Assembly: GCF_005406225.1 (NCBI RefSeq)
Contig: NZ_NXLY01000007.1
Coordinates: forward strand, 1-64,000
From: Campylobacter taeniopygiae
GTDB lineage: Bacteria; Campylobacterota; Campylobacteria; Campylobacterales; Campylobacteraceae
Direction: 5' to 3'
Length of the DNA stretch: 64,000 bases
The notes beneath the pieces are model-generated. The model had not been told where the DNA came from, ran no database searches, and saw only the letters and a program-made list of their open reading frames with translations. Below, piece after piece: positions 26,595 through 35,384 of this stretch (position 1 is its first letter; each line of letters begins with the position of its first letter). The translations under genes and the position numbers were made by a program.

Positions 26595-27006
26595 TTTGGC
26601 TCTCTCTTGTAACAAACTTAGTTTTAAATGGCAATTTATGCATTGCTAAAGTTAATGCTTCTTTAGCCATTTCTTCGCTTACTCCTGCCATTTCATAAAT
26701 AATACGACCTGGTTTGATATTCATTACCCATTCTTCAACAGCACCTTTACCTTTACCCATACGAGTTTCTAAAGGCTTTTTAGTTAAAGGTTTATCAGGG
26801 AAAACTCTAATCCAAGTCTTACCTTGTCTTTTAACGAAACGAGTTAAAGCGATACGAGCCGCTTCAATTTGACGTGAATTAATTCTTCCTGCTTCAGTTG
26901 CTTTTAAAGCAAATTCACCAAAAGTAAATTCAGTCCCACGATTAGCATAACCTCTGTTACGCCCTTTCATCATTTTACGATATTTTGTTCTTTTTGGCAT
27001 TAACAT
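26581..27006 (-). CDS. rplP: 50S ribosomal protein L16
   Basis: 141 residues, [19 protein letters not shown] at the start, [24 protein letters not shown] and [11 protein letters not shown] inside. Organises tRNA at the A site. The first ATG (27006) is nine bases from AGGAG and is preferred to the second. Confidence 0.97.
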   Translation of the reverse strand: MLMPKRTKYRKMMKGRNRGYANRGTEFTFGEFALKATEAGRINSRQIEAARIALTRFVKRQGKTWIRVFPDKPLTKKPLETRMGKGKGAVEEWVMNIKPGRIIYEMAGVSEEMAKEALTLAMHKLPFKTKFVTRESQNEIY

Positions 27007-27008
27007 GA

Positions 27009-27710
27009 TTACTTACTCCTTCTTGTGCGTCTTGGTTTTTTAGCTGGAGCATTTTCTTCGGTTTTTTCAGCCTGCAAACCTTTTTGCAATACTTCACCTT
27101 TAAAGATCCAAACTTTAACGCCTATGTTACCATAAGTGGTTCTAGCTTCAGCAAAACCATAATCGATTTTTGCTCTTAAAGTATGAAGTGGCACACGTCC
27201 TTCAAGATACCATTCTGTTCTTGCCATTTCAGCACCACCTAAACGGCCAGAAACTGAAACTTTAATTCCTTTGGCACCTGCTTTTTGTGCTCCTTGGATT
27301 ACTTTTTTCATTGCTCTTCTAAAAGCAATTCTTTTTTCAAGTTGAGTTGCTACGCTTTCAGCTGCAAGTTGTGCAGAAGCTCCTGCTCTTCTTTCTTCTT
27401 TGATATTGATATTGACATCTTTTCCGATAAGATCTTGTAATTCTTTTCTTAAATTATCAACATCGCTACCTTTTTTACCGATAATAATACCTGGTCTTGC
27501 TGCAACTACAGTTACACGAAGCTTTTTAGCAGTTCTTTCGATCAAAATTTGACTGATTCCTGCATAATAAAGTTTTCTTTTTAAGAAAGCTCTTATTTTA
27601 TAATCTTCGCCAATATTTTCTACCAAATTAGCTTTAGTTGGAAACCATCTTGACTCCCAATTTCTATTGATTCCTAGTCTTAGACCAATTGGATTTACTT
27701 TTTGTCCCAT
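27009..27710 (-). CDS. rpsC: 30S ribosomal protein S3
   Basis: 233 residues: [22 protein letters not shown], the KH domain ([20 protein letters not shown]) and the C-terminal domain with [14 protein letters not shown] basic, Lys/Arg-rich tail follows. Part of the mRNA entry channel. Confidence 0.98.
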   Translation of the reverse strand: MGQKVNPIGLRLGINRNWESRWFPTKANLVENIGEDYKIRAFLKRKLYYAGISQILIERTAKKLRVTVVAARPGIIIGKKGSDVDNLRKELQDLIGKDVNINIKEERRAGASAQLAAESVATQLEKRIAFRRAMKKVIQGAQKAGAKGIKVSVSGRLGGAEMARTEWYLEGRVPLHTLRAKIDYGFAEARTTYGNIGVKVWIFKGEVLQKGLQAEKTEENAPAKKPRRTRRSK

Positions 27711-28132
27711 TAGCTTTCCTTTTTCGCTGTTACTTTTTTAGTGCTTGTTTTTTTAGCTGTTGTAGTCGCTTTTTTTTCAGAAGCTTTTTTAGTTGCTTTC
27801 TCTTCGATTTTTGTTTCTACTTTTGCTACTTCTACTAAAATATGTGAAGTAGGTTTTCTTATGCGACTTGCACTTCCTCTAGCACGTGGTCTAAATCTTT
27901 TTAAGACAGCACCTGCATCCACACGACAACTTTTTACAATCACTTCATTTGCTTCAAAACCACCATTTGCTACCGCACTTGAAATTGCATTTGCAATATA
28001 TTTTGCTCCCTTATTTGGCATAAATTTTAAACTAGCCATTGCAAGTTCTGCATTCATCCCCTGAACTTCTCTAGCAATAAGTCTTGCTTTAGTCGGAGAT
28101 AATCTTATGAATTTAATTAAAGCTTTACTCAT
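27710..28132 (-). CDS. rplV: 50S ribosomal protein L22 with long basic tail
   Basis: 140 residues. The core matches L22 ([41 protein letters not shown]); after residue 110 a Lys/Thr/Ala-rich tail (about 30 residues, [19 protein letters not shown]) extends it beyond the E. coli length. The loop lines the exit tunnel. Confidence 0.97.
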   Translation of the reverse strand: MSKALIKFIRLSPTKARLIAREVQGMNAELAMASLKFMPNKGAKYIANAISSAVANGGFEANEVIVKSCRVDAGAVLKRFRPRARGSASRIRKPTSHILVEVAKVETKIEEKATKKASEKKATTTAKKTSTKKVTAKKES

Positions 28133-28146
28133 AAATACACCTCTCC

Positions 28147-28428
28147 TTATTTACCTATCTTTTTCTGAACAGAACCTTTATGGCCTTTAAATGTTCTAGT
28201 CGGAGCAAATTCTCCAAGTTTATAACCGATATGATTTTCAGTTATATAAACTGGAATAAAACTTTTTCCATTATGAACATTAAAAGTTAAACCTATCATA
28301 TCAGGAATGATAGTGCTTCTACGAGACCAAGTTTTTATAGGTTTATTATCATTAGCCTTTTTAGCAGCGATGACTTTTTTCATTACATGATCATCAACAA
28401 AAGGACCTTTTTTTAGTGATCTAGCCAT
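28147..28428 (-). CDS. rpsS: 30S ribosomal protein S19
   Basis: 93 residues: [54 protein letters not shown]-like block ([18 protein letters not shown]). Head of the small subunit. Confidence 0.98.
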   Translation of the reverse strand: MARSLKKGPFVDDHVMKKVIAAKKANDNKPIKTWSRRSTIIPDMIGLTFNVHNGKSFIPVYITENHIGYKLGEFAPTRTFKGHKGSVQKKIGK

Positions 28429-28429
28429 C

Positions 28430-29260
28430 TTACTTTCCTTTTCTTCTTGAAATTATTAGTTTATCACTAGCTTTTTTACGGCGAGTTTTTGCACCTTTAG
28501 TTGGTTTGCCCCATGGAGTTACTGGATGGCGTCCAGAATTTTTCTTACCTTCTCCCCCTCCGTGTGGGTGATCAACTGGGTTCATCGCAGAACCACGAGT
28601 TTGAGGACGGATACCTCTATGGCGATTTCTACCCGCTTTACCTATAGTGATGTTAGACCATTCTTCATTGCCTACTTCACCGATACTAGCCATACATTCA
28701 GCTAAAACTTGTCTCATTTCTCCACTTGCAAGTCTTAAGATTACATATTTTTCTTCTTTACCCATAAGTTGAGCATAAGCACCTGCTGAACGGATCATTT
28801 GACCGCCTTTTCCTGGCTTTAATTCAATATTATGAACAATAGTACCTACAGGAATATTTTTAAGCTTCATTGCATTACCTGGTTTAATATCAAGTCCGCC
28901 TTCTGCTGCAGCAACTATATCACCTACGCTTAATCCACGTGGTTGGATAATATATCTTTTTTCACCATCTCTATAAGAAATAAGAGCGATTCTACAATTT
29001 CTGTATGGATCATACTCGATTGCTTCTACTTTACCCTCGATACCAAATTTACGACGTTTAAAGTCTATAATTCTATAAAGTTTTTTAGCGCCAGCTTCTT
29101 TATGGCGACTTGTAATTCTTCCGTAACTATTGCGTCCCGCATGAGATGGAAGTTTAACAAGTAGTGAGCGAACACTTGGTTTTGCTGTAATATCTTCTGA
29201 GCTTAAACCAGTGATATATCTTCTACTTGGAGTATATGGTTTATAAGTTTTAATTGCCAT
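28430..29260 (-). CDS. rplB: 50S ribosomal protein L2
   Basis: 276 residues from the ATG of [14 protein letters not shown]; five earlier codons in frame lie in the rplW end. The peptidyl-transferase-supporting block [13 protein letters not shown] is intact. Nearly universal core protein. Confidence 0.98.
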   Translation of the reverse strand: MAIKTYKPYTPSRRYITGLSSEDITAKPSVRSLLVKLPSHAGRNSYGRITSRHKEAGAKKLYRIIDFKRRKFGIEGKVEAIEYDPYRNCRIALISYRDGEKRYIIQPRGLSVGDIVAAAEGGLDIKPGNAMKLKNIPVGTIVHNIELKPGKGGQMIRSAGAYAQLMGKEEKYVILRLASGEMRQVLAECMASIGEVGNEEWSNITIGKAGRNRHRGIRPQTRGSAMNPVDHPHGGGEGKKNSGRHPVTPWGKPTKGAKTRRKKASDKLIISRRKGK

Positions 29261-29261
29261 C

Positions 29262-29543
29262 TTAAGCCTCCACATTTTCTAAGCTAACACCCTCAGGTAG
29301 CTTAACATAGAATTTTTTATAATCGTTTCTTTGCCCCAAACGACCTCTAAAGCGTTTAACTTTTCCACTCATTCTTAAAGAATTGATACTTTGTGGAGTT
29401 ACGCCAAAATACTCTTTTAAAACAGCTTTTAAACTTGTTTTAGTCATCTTTGGAGAAGTTTGAATAACTACGACACCTTGCTCTTGCAAATTCAAACTTT
29501 TTTCTGTATAAAGTATTGTTTTAATATCAGTAATATCTGCCAT
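29262..29543 (-). CDS. rplW: 50S ribosomal protein L23
   Basis: 93 residues: [21 protein letters not shown] and [18 protein letters not shown]. Docking site for trigger factor and SRP at the tunnel exit. Confidence 0.97.
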   Translation of the reverse strand: MADITDIKTILYTEKSLNLQEQGVVVIQTSPKMTKTSLKAVLKEYFGVTPQSINSLRMSGKVKRFRGRLGQRNDYKKFYVKLPEGVSLENVEA

Positions 29544-29545
29544 AA

Positions 29546-30160
29546 TTATCCTTCTTTTGTAATAGATTCTAACGCTGATTTTTCCATAATAACAGCATTA
29601 AACACAGATACCAAATAAGCATTAACTTCGGTTACATCTACAACATAGCAATTTGCTAAATTTCTGTAAGCTAAAAGTGTTTTTTCATCTAGTAAATCTT
29701 TAACAATTAAAGCATCTTTTACACCAAGCTTTTTAATAACAGCATTTGCGTCTTTAGTTTTACCGCTTTCTATAGTTAGAGAATCTGCAGTAAATAAAGC
29801 ACCTTTAGCTGCTTTATCCGCTAAAGCTCTTTCAAGTGCTAATCTTTTTTGTTTTTTATTTACTTTTTGAAAATAATTTCTTTCATTAGTTGGACCAAAA
29901 GCAACAGCACCGCCTACCCAAACATTTGTTCTAGTTGAACCTGCACGAGCACCACCACGACCTTTTTGTCTCCAAGGTTTTTTACCCCCGCCACTTACAT
30001 CACTTCTACCTTTAGTATGAGCTGTATTTGCTCTAAGACTAGCAAGGTAAGATTTTACATATAAGTAAAGGTTATGTGGATTTACTTCTGCGTATTTTGA
30101 AGGTAAATCAAGTTCACCTGCTTTTTCTAGTTTATCATTTAAAACGGTTACTTTACTCAT
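29546..30160 (-). CDS. rplD: 50S ribosomal protein L4
   Basis: 204 residues with the L4 extended loop ([21 protein letters not shown]). Start overlaps the rplC stop by four bases. In E. coli L4 represses its own operon; no such mechanism is proven here. Confidence 0.98.
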   Translation of the reverse strand: MSKVTVLNDKLEKAGELDLPSKYAEVNPHNLYLYVKSYLASLRANTAHTKGRSDVSGGGKKPWRQKGRGGARAGSTRTNVWVGGAVAFGPTNERNYFQKVNKKQKRLALERALADKAAKGALFTADSLTIESGKTKDANAVIKKLGVKDALIVKDLLDEKTLLAYRNLANCYVVDVTEVNAYLVSVFNAVIMEKSALESITKEG

Positions 30161-30732
30161 TTTGCAATCCTTATTTTACCCATAGCTCCATTGTATCCTG
30201 GAACTGCACCTTTAACAACTAAAATCTTATTTTCACTATCATAAGACACGACTTCATTTTTAACAGTTATTTTTGTATTTCCATAATGTCCTGCCATTTT
30301 CATACCTGGTTGAACACGACCTGGCCATTCTCTATTACCTATAGAACCATGACGTCTATGAAATCTTGAACCGTGACTTGCCGGACCTCCAGCGAAATTA
30401 TGTCTTTTCATAACACCGCTATAACCTCTACCTTTAGAGTTAAAACTTACTTTTAAAATTTTAGCTTCACTCAATGGAGTTTCATCTAAATCACCTGCTT
30501 CAGTATTTGCCACTTCTAAAGTTGCAAAACGATTAAATTCAGCAGAAAGGTTGTATTTTTTTTGTTGTCCTGCGATACATTTATTATTTGTTTTACCTTT
30601 TGAATATGCTACTATCGCTTTTCCATTCTCAACTTCGCATACTTTTGCATTGACAACTCTTAGCAAAGTTACAGCGATACTTGGACTATTGATAGTTCTA
30701 CTCATTCCAATTTTTTCTACAATGTATTCCAT
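30157..30732 (-). CDS. rplC: 50S ribosomal protein L3
   Basis: 191 residues: [43 protein letters not shown]-type block and [14 protein letters not shown]. Early assembly protein of the large subunit. Confidence 0.98.
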   Translation of the reverse strand: MEYIVEKIGMSRTINSPSIAVTLLRVVNAKVCEVENGKAIVAYSKGKTNNKCIAGQQKKYNLSAEFNRFATLEVANTEAGDLDETPLSEAKILKVSFNSKGRGYSGVMKRHNFAGGPASHGSRFHRRHGSIGNREWPGRVQPGMKMAGHYGNTKITVKNEVVSYDSENKILVVKGAVPGYNGAMGKIRIAK

Positions 30733-30742
30733 ATTCTATCCT

Positions 30743-31054
30743 TTATTTACCCATAGCTCTAACTTCAACGCTTACTTCTGGCGCCAAATCAAGCTTAGTT
30801 AAAGAATCAACTGTATCTGGAGTCGCTGCTACAATATCTAGCATACGAGCGTGAATTCTGATTTCAAACTGCTCACGAGAATCTTTATTAATATGTGGAG
30901 ATTTTAAAACTGTATAGCGTTTGATTTTTGTAGGCATTGGTATTGGACCTCTAATATCCGCACCTGTTCTTTTGACAGCTTCTACGATTGCTGCAACTGT
31001 TCTGTCTAGTACTCGATGGTCATAAGCTTTAAGCTTAAGCCTAATTCTTTCCAT
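30743..31054 (-). CDS. rpsJ: 30S ribosomal protein S10
   Basis: 103 residues: [49 protein letters not shown] and [13 protein letters not shown]. First gene of the long ribosomal operon, with AAAGGAAA upstream and a sigma70 promoter about 60 bases before it. Confidence 0.98.
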   Translation of the reverse strand: MERIRLKLKAYDHRVLDRTVAAIVEAVKRTGADIRGPIPMPTKIKRYTVLKSPHINKDSREQFEIRIHARMLDIVAATPDTVDSLTKLDLAPEVSVEVRAMGK

Positions 31055-31077
31055 GATATTTCCTTTAAAAAGAACTC

Positions 31078-31094
31078 GTTAGTTTAAAACTAAC
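31078..31094 (-). promoter_or_regulatory. Palindrome in the S10 operon leader
   Basis: GTTAGTTT and AAACTAAC form an almost gapless 17-base palindrome between the promoter and the rpsJ ribosome site. It could fold as a small RNA hairpin or be a DNA operator. No regulator is known to me. Confidence 0.35.
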
Positions 31095-31110
31095 CAAAAA
31101 TAAAAATGAG

Positions 31111-31140
31111 AGTATAGTAAATTTGGCTTTCAAAAGTCAA
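31111..31140 (-). promoter_or_regulatory. Sigma70 promoter of the S10/spc operon
   Basis: On the minus strand TTGACT (31140-31135), an 18-base spacer and TATACT (31116-31111) lie 57-86 bases before the rpsJ ATG. A real -35 box is uncommon in Campylobacter and fits a very strong ribosomal promoter. Confidence 0.65.
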
Positions 31141-31317
31141 GAAAATTTGATAAAAAATTATATTTTCATCCTTTTAAAAAGGAAAAAAATATAATTATAT
31201 CTAGATGAAAAATTTAAAAATATTAATAAAAAATAATTTAAAAATACTTTTTTTAAGTTTAAATTCAGGGAGGGGGTAAAATACAAATCTCATTATTTTT
31301 TTATTTGGAGGTTTAAT

Positions 31318-31851
31318 ATGAAATTAATCCAAGCTTTTTTATTATTGATTTTCATTTCTAACTTAAATGCAAATATTTTTGATGATAAAAAGCAAGTCAA
31401 AAATGCAGGAGATATAACTCAAATTGCAGTCCCAATTTATGCTTTTGGATTGCTTTTTTATAATGATGATTTTAAAAATGGAATTTTACCCTATACATTG
31501 AGTTTTGCCGCAACTCAAGCAAGTGTAGAAATTCTTAAACGTATTGTTAAAGAAGAAAGACCTGATAAAAGCGACAATCTATCCTTTCCTAGTGGACATA
31601 GTGCGGCAGCATTTTTTGGAGCGACTTTTATCCATAAAAGATATGGGATTAAACAAGCAATTATTCCGTACATCTTAGCCACTTATACAGCTTATTCTCG
31701 CGTAAAAGCAGATAAACACTACACAAGAGATATTATAGCAGGTGCTGCAGTAGCTGGATTTTGGAATTTTGTTTTAGTAGATCGTGTGCCTAATTTGATG
31801 CTAGAACCTAGAACAGATGGGTTTTTCTTAAGATATACAAAAACTTTTTAA
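31318..31851 (+). CDS. Secreted PAP2 phosphatase
   Basis: 177 residues with a signal peptide (MKLIQAFLLLIFISNLNA). All three PAP2 signatures are intact: K74-x6-R81-P82, PSGHS 91-95 and S127-R128-x5-H134-x3-D138. It should dephosphorylate lipid or other phosphates on the periplasmic side; lipid A, undecaprenyl pyrophosphate or phosphatidylglycerophosphate are all possible. A strong GGAGG ribosome site and TAAAAT -10 box (about 31277) precede it, next to a G-run. It is divergent from rpsJ. This gene is not in this place in NCTC 11168 as I remember it. Confidence 0.82.
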   Translation: MKLIQAFLLLIFISNLNANIFDDKKQVKNAGDITQIAVPIYAFGLLFYNDDFKNGILPYTLSFAATQASVEILKRIVKEERPDKSDNLSFPSGHSAAAFFGATFIHKRYGIKQAIIPYILATYTAYSRVKADKHYTRDIIAGAAVAGFWNFVLVDRVPNLMLEPRTDGFFLRYTKTF

Positions 31852-31900
31852 CAAATATCAAGATCTTAGATACTTATAAAAATCTATAGTTCAATTTCAA

Positions 31901-31934
31901 TTCAAAGAATTTAAAATCTTATAAATTCTTTGAA
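31901..31934. terminator. Terminator-like hairpin between convergent genes
   Basis: A perfect 12-base stem TTCAAAGAATTT/AAATTCTTTGAA with a 10-base loop, followed on the plus strand by A5T4. It sits between the PAP2 gene and the convergent symporter and may serve both. The stem is AT-rich and so only moderately stable. Confidence 0.5.
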
Positions 31935-31965
31935 AAAATTTTAATTCTACCTAAAAATTTATATT

Positions 31966-33351
31966 TTAATTTTCTTGATATTTTTTCATGTCTAAATTTT
32001 TCATTTCTTTATCTGTTATAAGACTTACAACCATAGCTCCTGAAACATTGCTACAAGTTCTTGCCATATCAAGTATAGGATCTATAGCTAAAATGATAGC
32101 CAGTAAGGCAAAATGACTTTGCATTCCAAGTCCTGAAAGCATAACAGAGATGATCATTATCGTGATACCTGGAATTCCAGCGATACCAAAAGAAGCAATG
32201 ATACATAAAGCAATCGTTATTAATATTTCACTCATACCCATAGGTATATTTAGAGCATGAAACATAAAAACAGCAATCATTCCTGCATAATATCCGGCAC
32301 AACCATTCATTCCCATAGTTGTTCCAAGACTTGCAACAAAAGAAGCATTAGTATGAGTAACGCCTAAATTTTGAGTTAAAGTAGAAATGGTAACCGGTAA
32401 AGTTCCTGCTGAACTTCTTGAGCTAAAGGCCATCAATAAAGCCGGCAAAGCCTTTTTAAAATACATAAAAGGATTTAACCCATGAAGCAATAATAATAAC
32501 GCATGTAAAATAAAAACAGCCACAAAAGAAACATACAGCAAAGCTATAAAATAAATTGAATCAATAAGCACCTTATAGCCATTTAAAATCAAGGCATTAG
32601 CGATCATTGTAATGATAAAATAAGGCATGATTTTTATCACATAAAGACTGATCTTCATGATAACTTGATGTAGAAAACTAGTCAATAAAGAAAAAATTCT
32701 AAATCCACGATTTTCTTTTAGACTTCTTACCCCAAAAGATAAAATAAAAGCAAATATAATCACCCCTAAAATATTGTTTGAATTCATAGCATTGATGATA
32801 TTATTTGGGATTAAATTTAAAATGATCTCATCTAAACCTTTAAGTTCGTGAAGATTTTTTGAATTTGATACAAAAGCTATATTATTTCCAAGATTTGCAA
32901 CCATTGCAATACAAATTCCAATACAAGCTGAAATGCCCGTTGAAAATAAAAACCAAAAAAAAGCACGAGAAAACAAAGATTTTATTTGAATCTTTTCATC
33001 TAAATGTATCAAAACATGAATTAAAGAAATAAGTACTAAAGGAATGACTAAAAGCCTTAAAATGCTTATATACAAAGTGTTTAAAAAATTCATCCAAATA
33101 TGAATTTCATAAAACCAACGTAAAGAATTTGAAGAACTAAATTTTGATATTTCTTCATTAGGAAAACCTGCTAAATAAAGTAAAAAATACCCTAAAGCAA
33201 AACCAAAAATTAAAGAAATTGCCATGATTAAATAAAATTTTAGTCTTTTTTTGAAAAATTTGAGCAAGGCAAAAAGACAAACAATTAAAATAATGAGTAA
33301 GAAACTTTTAATTTGGGATAAATGAAAAAAATTAATTAAAAAATTTTCCAT
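31966..33351 (-). CDS. Sodium:dicarboxylate/cystine symporter family transporter (TcyP/DctA-like)
   Basis: 461 residues, eight or more membrane helices with two re-entrant loops. The DAACS signature appears as FSSRSSAGTLPVTISTLTQNLGV and GMNGCAGYYAGM. Length and the SSRSSAGTLP block are closer to TcyP/YdjN L-cystine symporters than to DctA, but a C4-dicarboxylate or acidic amino-acid substrate is possible. It resembles Cj0025c. Its 5' end faces the divergent asparaginase gene, so the 200-base gap holds both promoters. Confidence 0.82.
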   Translation of the reverse strand: MENFLINFFHLSQIKSFLLIILIVCLFALLKFFKKRLKFYLIMAISLIFGFALGYFLLYLAGFPNEEISKFSSSNSLRWFYEIHIWMNFLNTLYISILRLLVIPLVLISLIHVLIHLDEKIQIKSLFSRAFFWFLFSTGISACIGICIAMVANLGNNIAFVSNSKNLHELKGLDEIILNLIPNNIINAMNSNNILGVIIFAFILSFGVRSLKENRGFRIFSLLTSFLHQVIMKISLYVIKIMPYFIITMIANALILNGYKVLIDSIYFIALLYVSFVAVFILHALLLLLHGLNPFMYFKKALPALLMAFSSRSSAGTLPVTISTLTQNLGVTHTNASFVASLGTTMGMNGCAGYYAGMIAVFMFHALNIPMGMSEILITIALCIIASFGIAGIPGITIMIISVMLSGLGMQSHFALLAIILAIDPILDMARTCSNVSGAMVVSLITDKEMKNLDMKKYQEN

Positions 33352-33516
33352 AAAAAACCTCTAAAAATGTTATTTTGCAACCTGCAAACTTAAAGGGGCA
33401 AATTATAGCATTAAAAATTTAAAAATCAATTTTATTATTTTTTATAAATGAGTAAAAATACTTTCTTATTTTTAAATATTTAGTTTAAAATTTATTTATT
33501 TTTATTTAAATTATAT

Positions 33517-33522
33517 TATAAT
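33517..33522 (+). promoter_or_regulatory. -10 box of the asparaginase gene
   Basis: TATAAT in an unbroken AT-rich tract 29 bases before the ATG, followed by a GGAGGAAGG ribosome site, one of the strongest in the window. Confidence 0.5.
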
Positions 33523-33550
33523 TTTTAAATATTTAAAAAAGGAGGAAGGT

Positions 33551-34594
33551 ATGAAAAATATTATTTCATTAATAGTATTTTTGCTATTGAGTGTTAGTTG
33601 CTTAGAAGCTAAGTCAAAAATTGTGATTTTAGCAACCGGTGGGACTATAGCTGGTTCGATTGATAGCGAACTTGAAACAACGGGATATAAAGCTGGAGTT
33701 ATAGGTGTAGAAACCCTAATCAAAGCTGTTCCTCAAATCAAAGATATCGCACAAGTAAGCGGGGAGCAAATTGCTAATATCGATAGTTCTAATATGAATA
33801 ATGAAATTTGGTTAAAACTAGCCAAAAAAATCAATGAATTACTTAAAAAAGATGTGGATGGTATTGTAATCACTCACGGAACTGATACCATGGAAGAAAC
33901 AGCTTATTTTTTAAATTTAACCGTAAAAAGCAATAAACCTATTGTCTTAGTCGGTGCTATGCGTCCAGCAACTGCTATGAGTGCAGATGGCCCAAAAAAC
34001 CTTTACAATGCTGTAGCTCTAGCAGCTAATAAAAATGCAAAAAATAAAGGCGTGATGATCGCAATGGATGATAAAATACTAGGTGCAAGAGGAGCAGTTA
34101 AAACCCATACTCTTAATGTTGATGCCTTTACTTCGCCTGATTTTGGAAATTTAGGTTATATAGTTGATGGAAGAGTCTTTTTCTACAATACAATCTCAAA
34201 GGATCATACTACAAAAACTCCTTTTGATGTTAGCAAATTAAAAACTTTGCCAAAAGTTGATATACTTTATACTTATTCCAATGATGGAAGTGGTGTTGCA
34301 GCTAAGGCTTTGTTTGATAATGGGACTCAAGGTTTGGTTGTGGCAGGAAGTGGAGCTGGAAGCATCCATGAAAACCAAAAAGAAGTCTTAAAAGATTTAA
34401 TGAAAAAAGGATTAAAAGTAGCTGTAAGCACTAGAGTGGTTGCAGGATCTGTAGCAGTAAATAAAGACGATCAAAATTTAGGTTTTATCAGTGCTCAAAA
34501 TTTAAATCCACAAAAAGCAAGAGTTCTTTTGATGTTAGCTCTTACAAAAACCCATGATAGTGCCAAAATTCAAAAATATTTTGAAAAATACTAA
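33551..34594 (+). CDS. ansB: Secreted type II L-asparaginase
   Basis: 347 residues. Signal peptide 1-20 (MKNIISLIVFLLLSVSCLEA), so periplasmic. Catalytic triads are intact: T32 in ATGGTIAGS and T111-D112 in THGTDTMEET, followed by VGAMRPATAMSADGPKNLYNA. Hydrolyses asparagine to aspartate and ammonia. A secreted form is known in a subset of C. jejuni strains, where it allows growth on asparagine; strains without the signal peptide keep the enzyme inside. The adjacent divergent symporter could import the product, which is inference. Confidence 0.93.
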   Translation: MKNIISLIVFLLLSVSCLEAKSKIVILATGGTIAGSIDSELETTGYKAGVIGVETLIKAVPQIKDIAQVSGEQIANIDSSNMNNEIWLKLAKKINELLKKDVDGIVITHGTDTMEETAYFLNLTVKSNKPIVLVGAMRPATAMSADGPKNLYNAVALAANKNAKNKGVMIAMDDKILGARGAVKTHTLNVDAFTSPDFGNLGYIVDGRVFFYNTISKDHTTKTPFDVSKLKTLPKVDILYTYSNDGSGVAAKALFDNGTQGLVVAGSGAGSIHENQKEVLKDLMKKGLKVAVSTRVVAGSVAVNKDDQNLGFISAQNLNPQKARVLLMLALTKTHDSAKIQKYFEKY

Positions 34595-34628
34595 AATATT
34601 AAAAAGTCCGAAAGGGCTTTTTAATATT
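34595..34628. terminator. Bidirectional terminator between ansB and rluB
   Basis: AATATTAAAAAGTCC pairs with GGGCTTTTTAATATT around a GAAA tetraloop, giving a 15-pair stem with one G-T. It starts at the ansB stop and runs over the rluB stop codon, and A and T tracts on either side let it work on both strands. Confidence 0.8.
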
Positions 34629-35382
34629 TGATTTCATTGGATTTTAAAAAATCTCGCAATTTATCATATTCTCCATTTTCCAAATAACGATATTTTCCGG
34701 CTTTTAAAACACCTAGATCCAAAGCCCCAAAAGCCACGCGTTTAAGATCCATAACCTCTAAATCAAAATGCCCAAAAAATCGCCTAAGTTCTCTATTTTT
34801 ACCTTCATTGATCACTACTCTTAATTTAGTATAACCTCCACTTGATCCAAAAATTTCAAAATCCAAAAAAGGAGAAAAAGTCATAGAGGTAATTTTAGTT
34901 TTTGCATGAGCGCCTTTTTTTTCATTTTTTATCTCTAAGCCATTTTGCATAGCCTCTATAACTTGTTTATTCACCACACCTTTAACTTTAAGATAATATT
35001 CACGTTCTAAATCACTATGCATCAAAGCATCGGCTATAACAGGAGAATCCGTTAGCAAAAGCAAACCTTCGCTTGCAAAATCAAGTCTTCCTACGCTAAG
35101 CCAAGTATTAAATTGTCTTGGCAAAGTATCATAAATCGTCTTTCTTCCACGATCATCTTTTTTGCTGACTATTTCACCTTTTTGTTTATGATAAATGATG
35201 ACACTAAATTGCGTTCTTTTTTGTAATCTTTTTCCTTTTAAAAAAACCTTGTCATCAAATTTAACCTCATCACTTAAAAGGGCTATTTTATTATTGATTT
35301 TTACTAAGCCCTGTTTAATCAGCTCATCAGCCTCACGACGAGAGTAACGACTATTGTGTGATATAAATTTATTGATTCTCAT
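34621..35382 (-). CDS. rluB: 23S rRNA pseudouridine synthase, RsuA/RluB family
   Basis: 253 residues. N-terminal S4 RNA-binding domain (RINKFISHNSRYSRREADELIKQGLVKIN) and a RsuA-type catalytic domain with the aspartate in VGRLDFASEGLLLLTDS. Modifies helix 89 region of 23S rRNA by family analogy. Equivalent to Cj1709c. Three bases downstream of the restriction gene and possibly read with it. Confidence 0.88.
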   Translation of the reverse strand: MRINKFISHNSRYSRREADELIKQGLVKINNKIALLSDEVKFDDKVFLKGKRLQKRTQFSVIIYHKQKGEIVSKKDDRGRKTIYDTLPRQFNTWLSVGRLDFASEGLLLLTDSPVIADALMHSDLEREYYLKVKGVVNKQVIEAMQNGLEIKNEKKGAHAKTKITSMTFSPFLDFEIFGSSGGYTKLRVVINEGKNRELRRFFGHFDLEVMDLKRVAFGALDLGVLKAGKYRYLENGEYDKLRDFLKSNEIKY

Positions 35383-35384
35383 TG

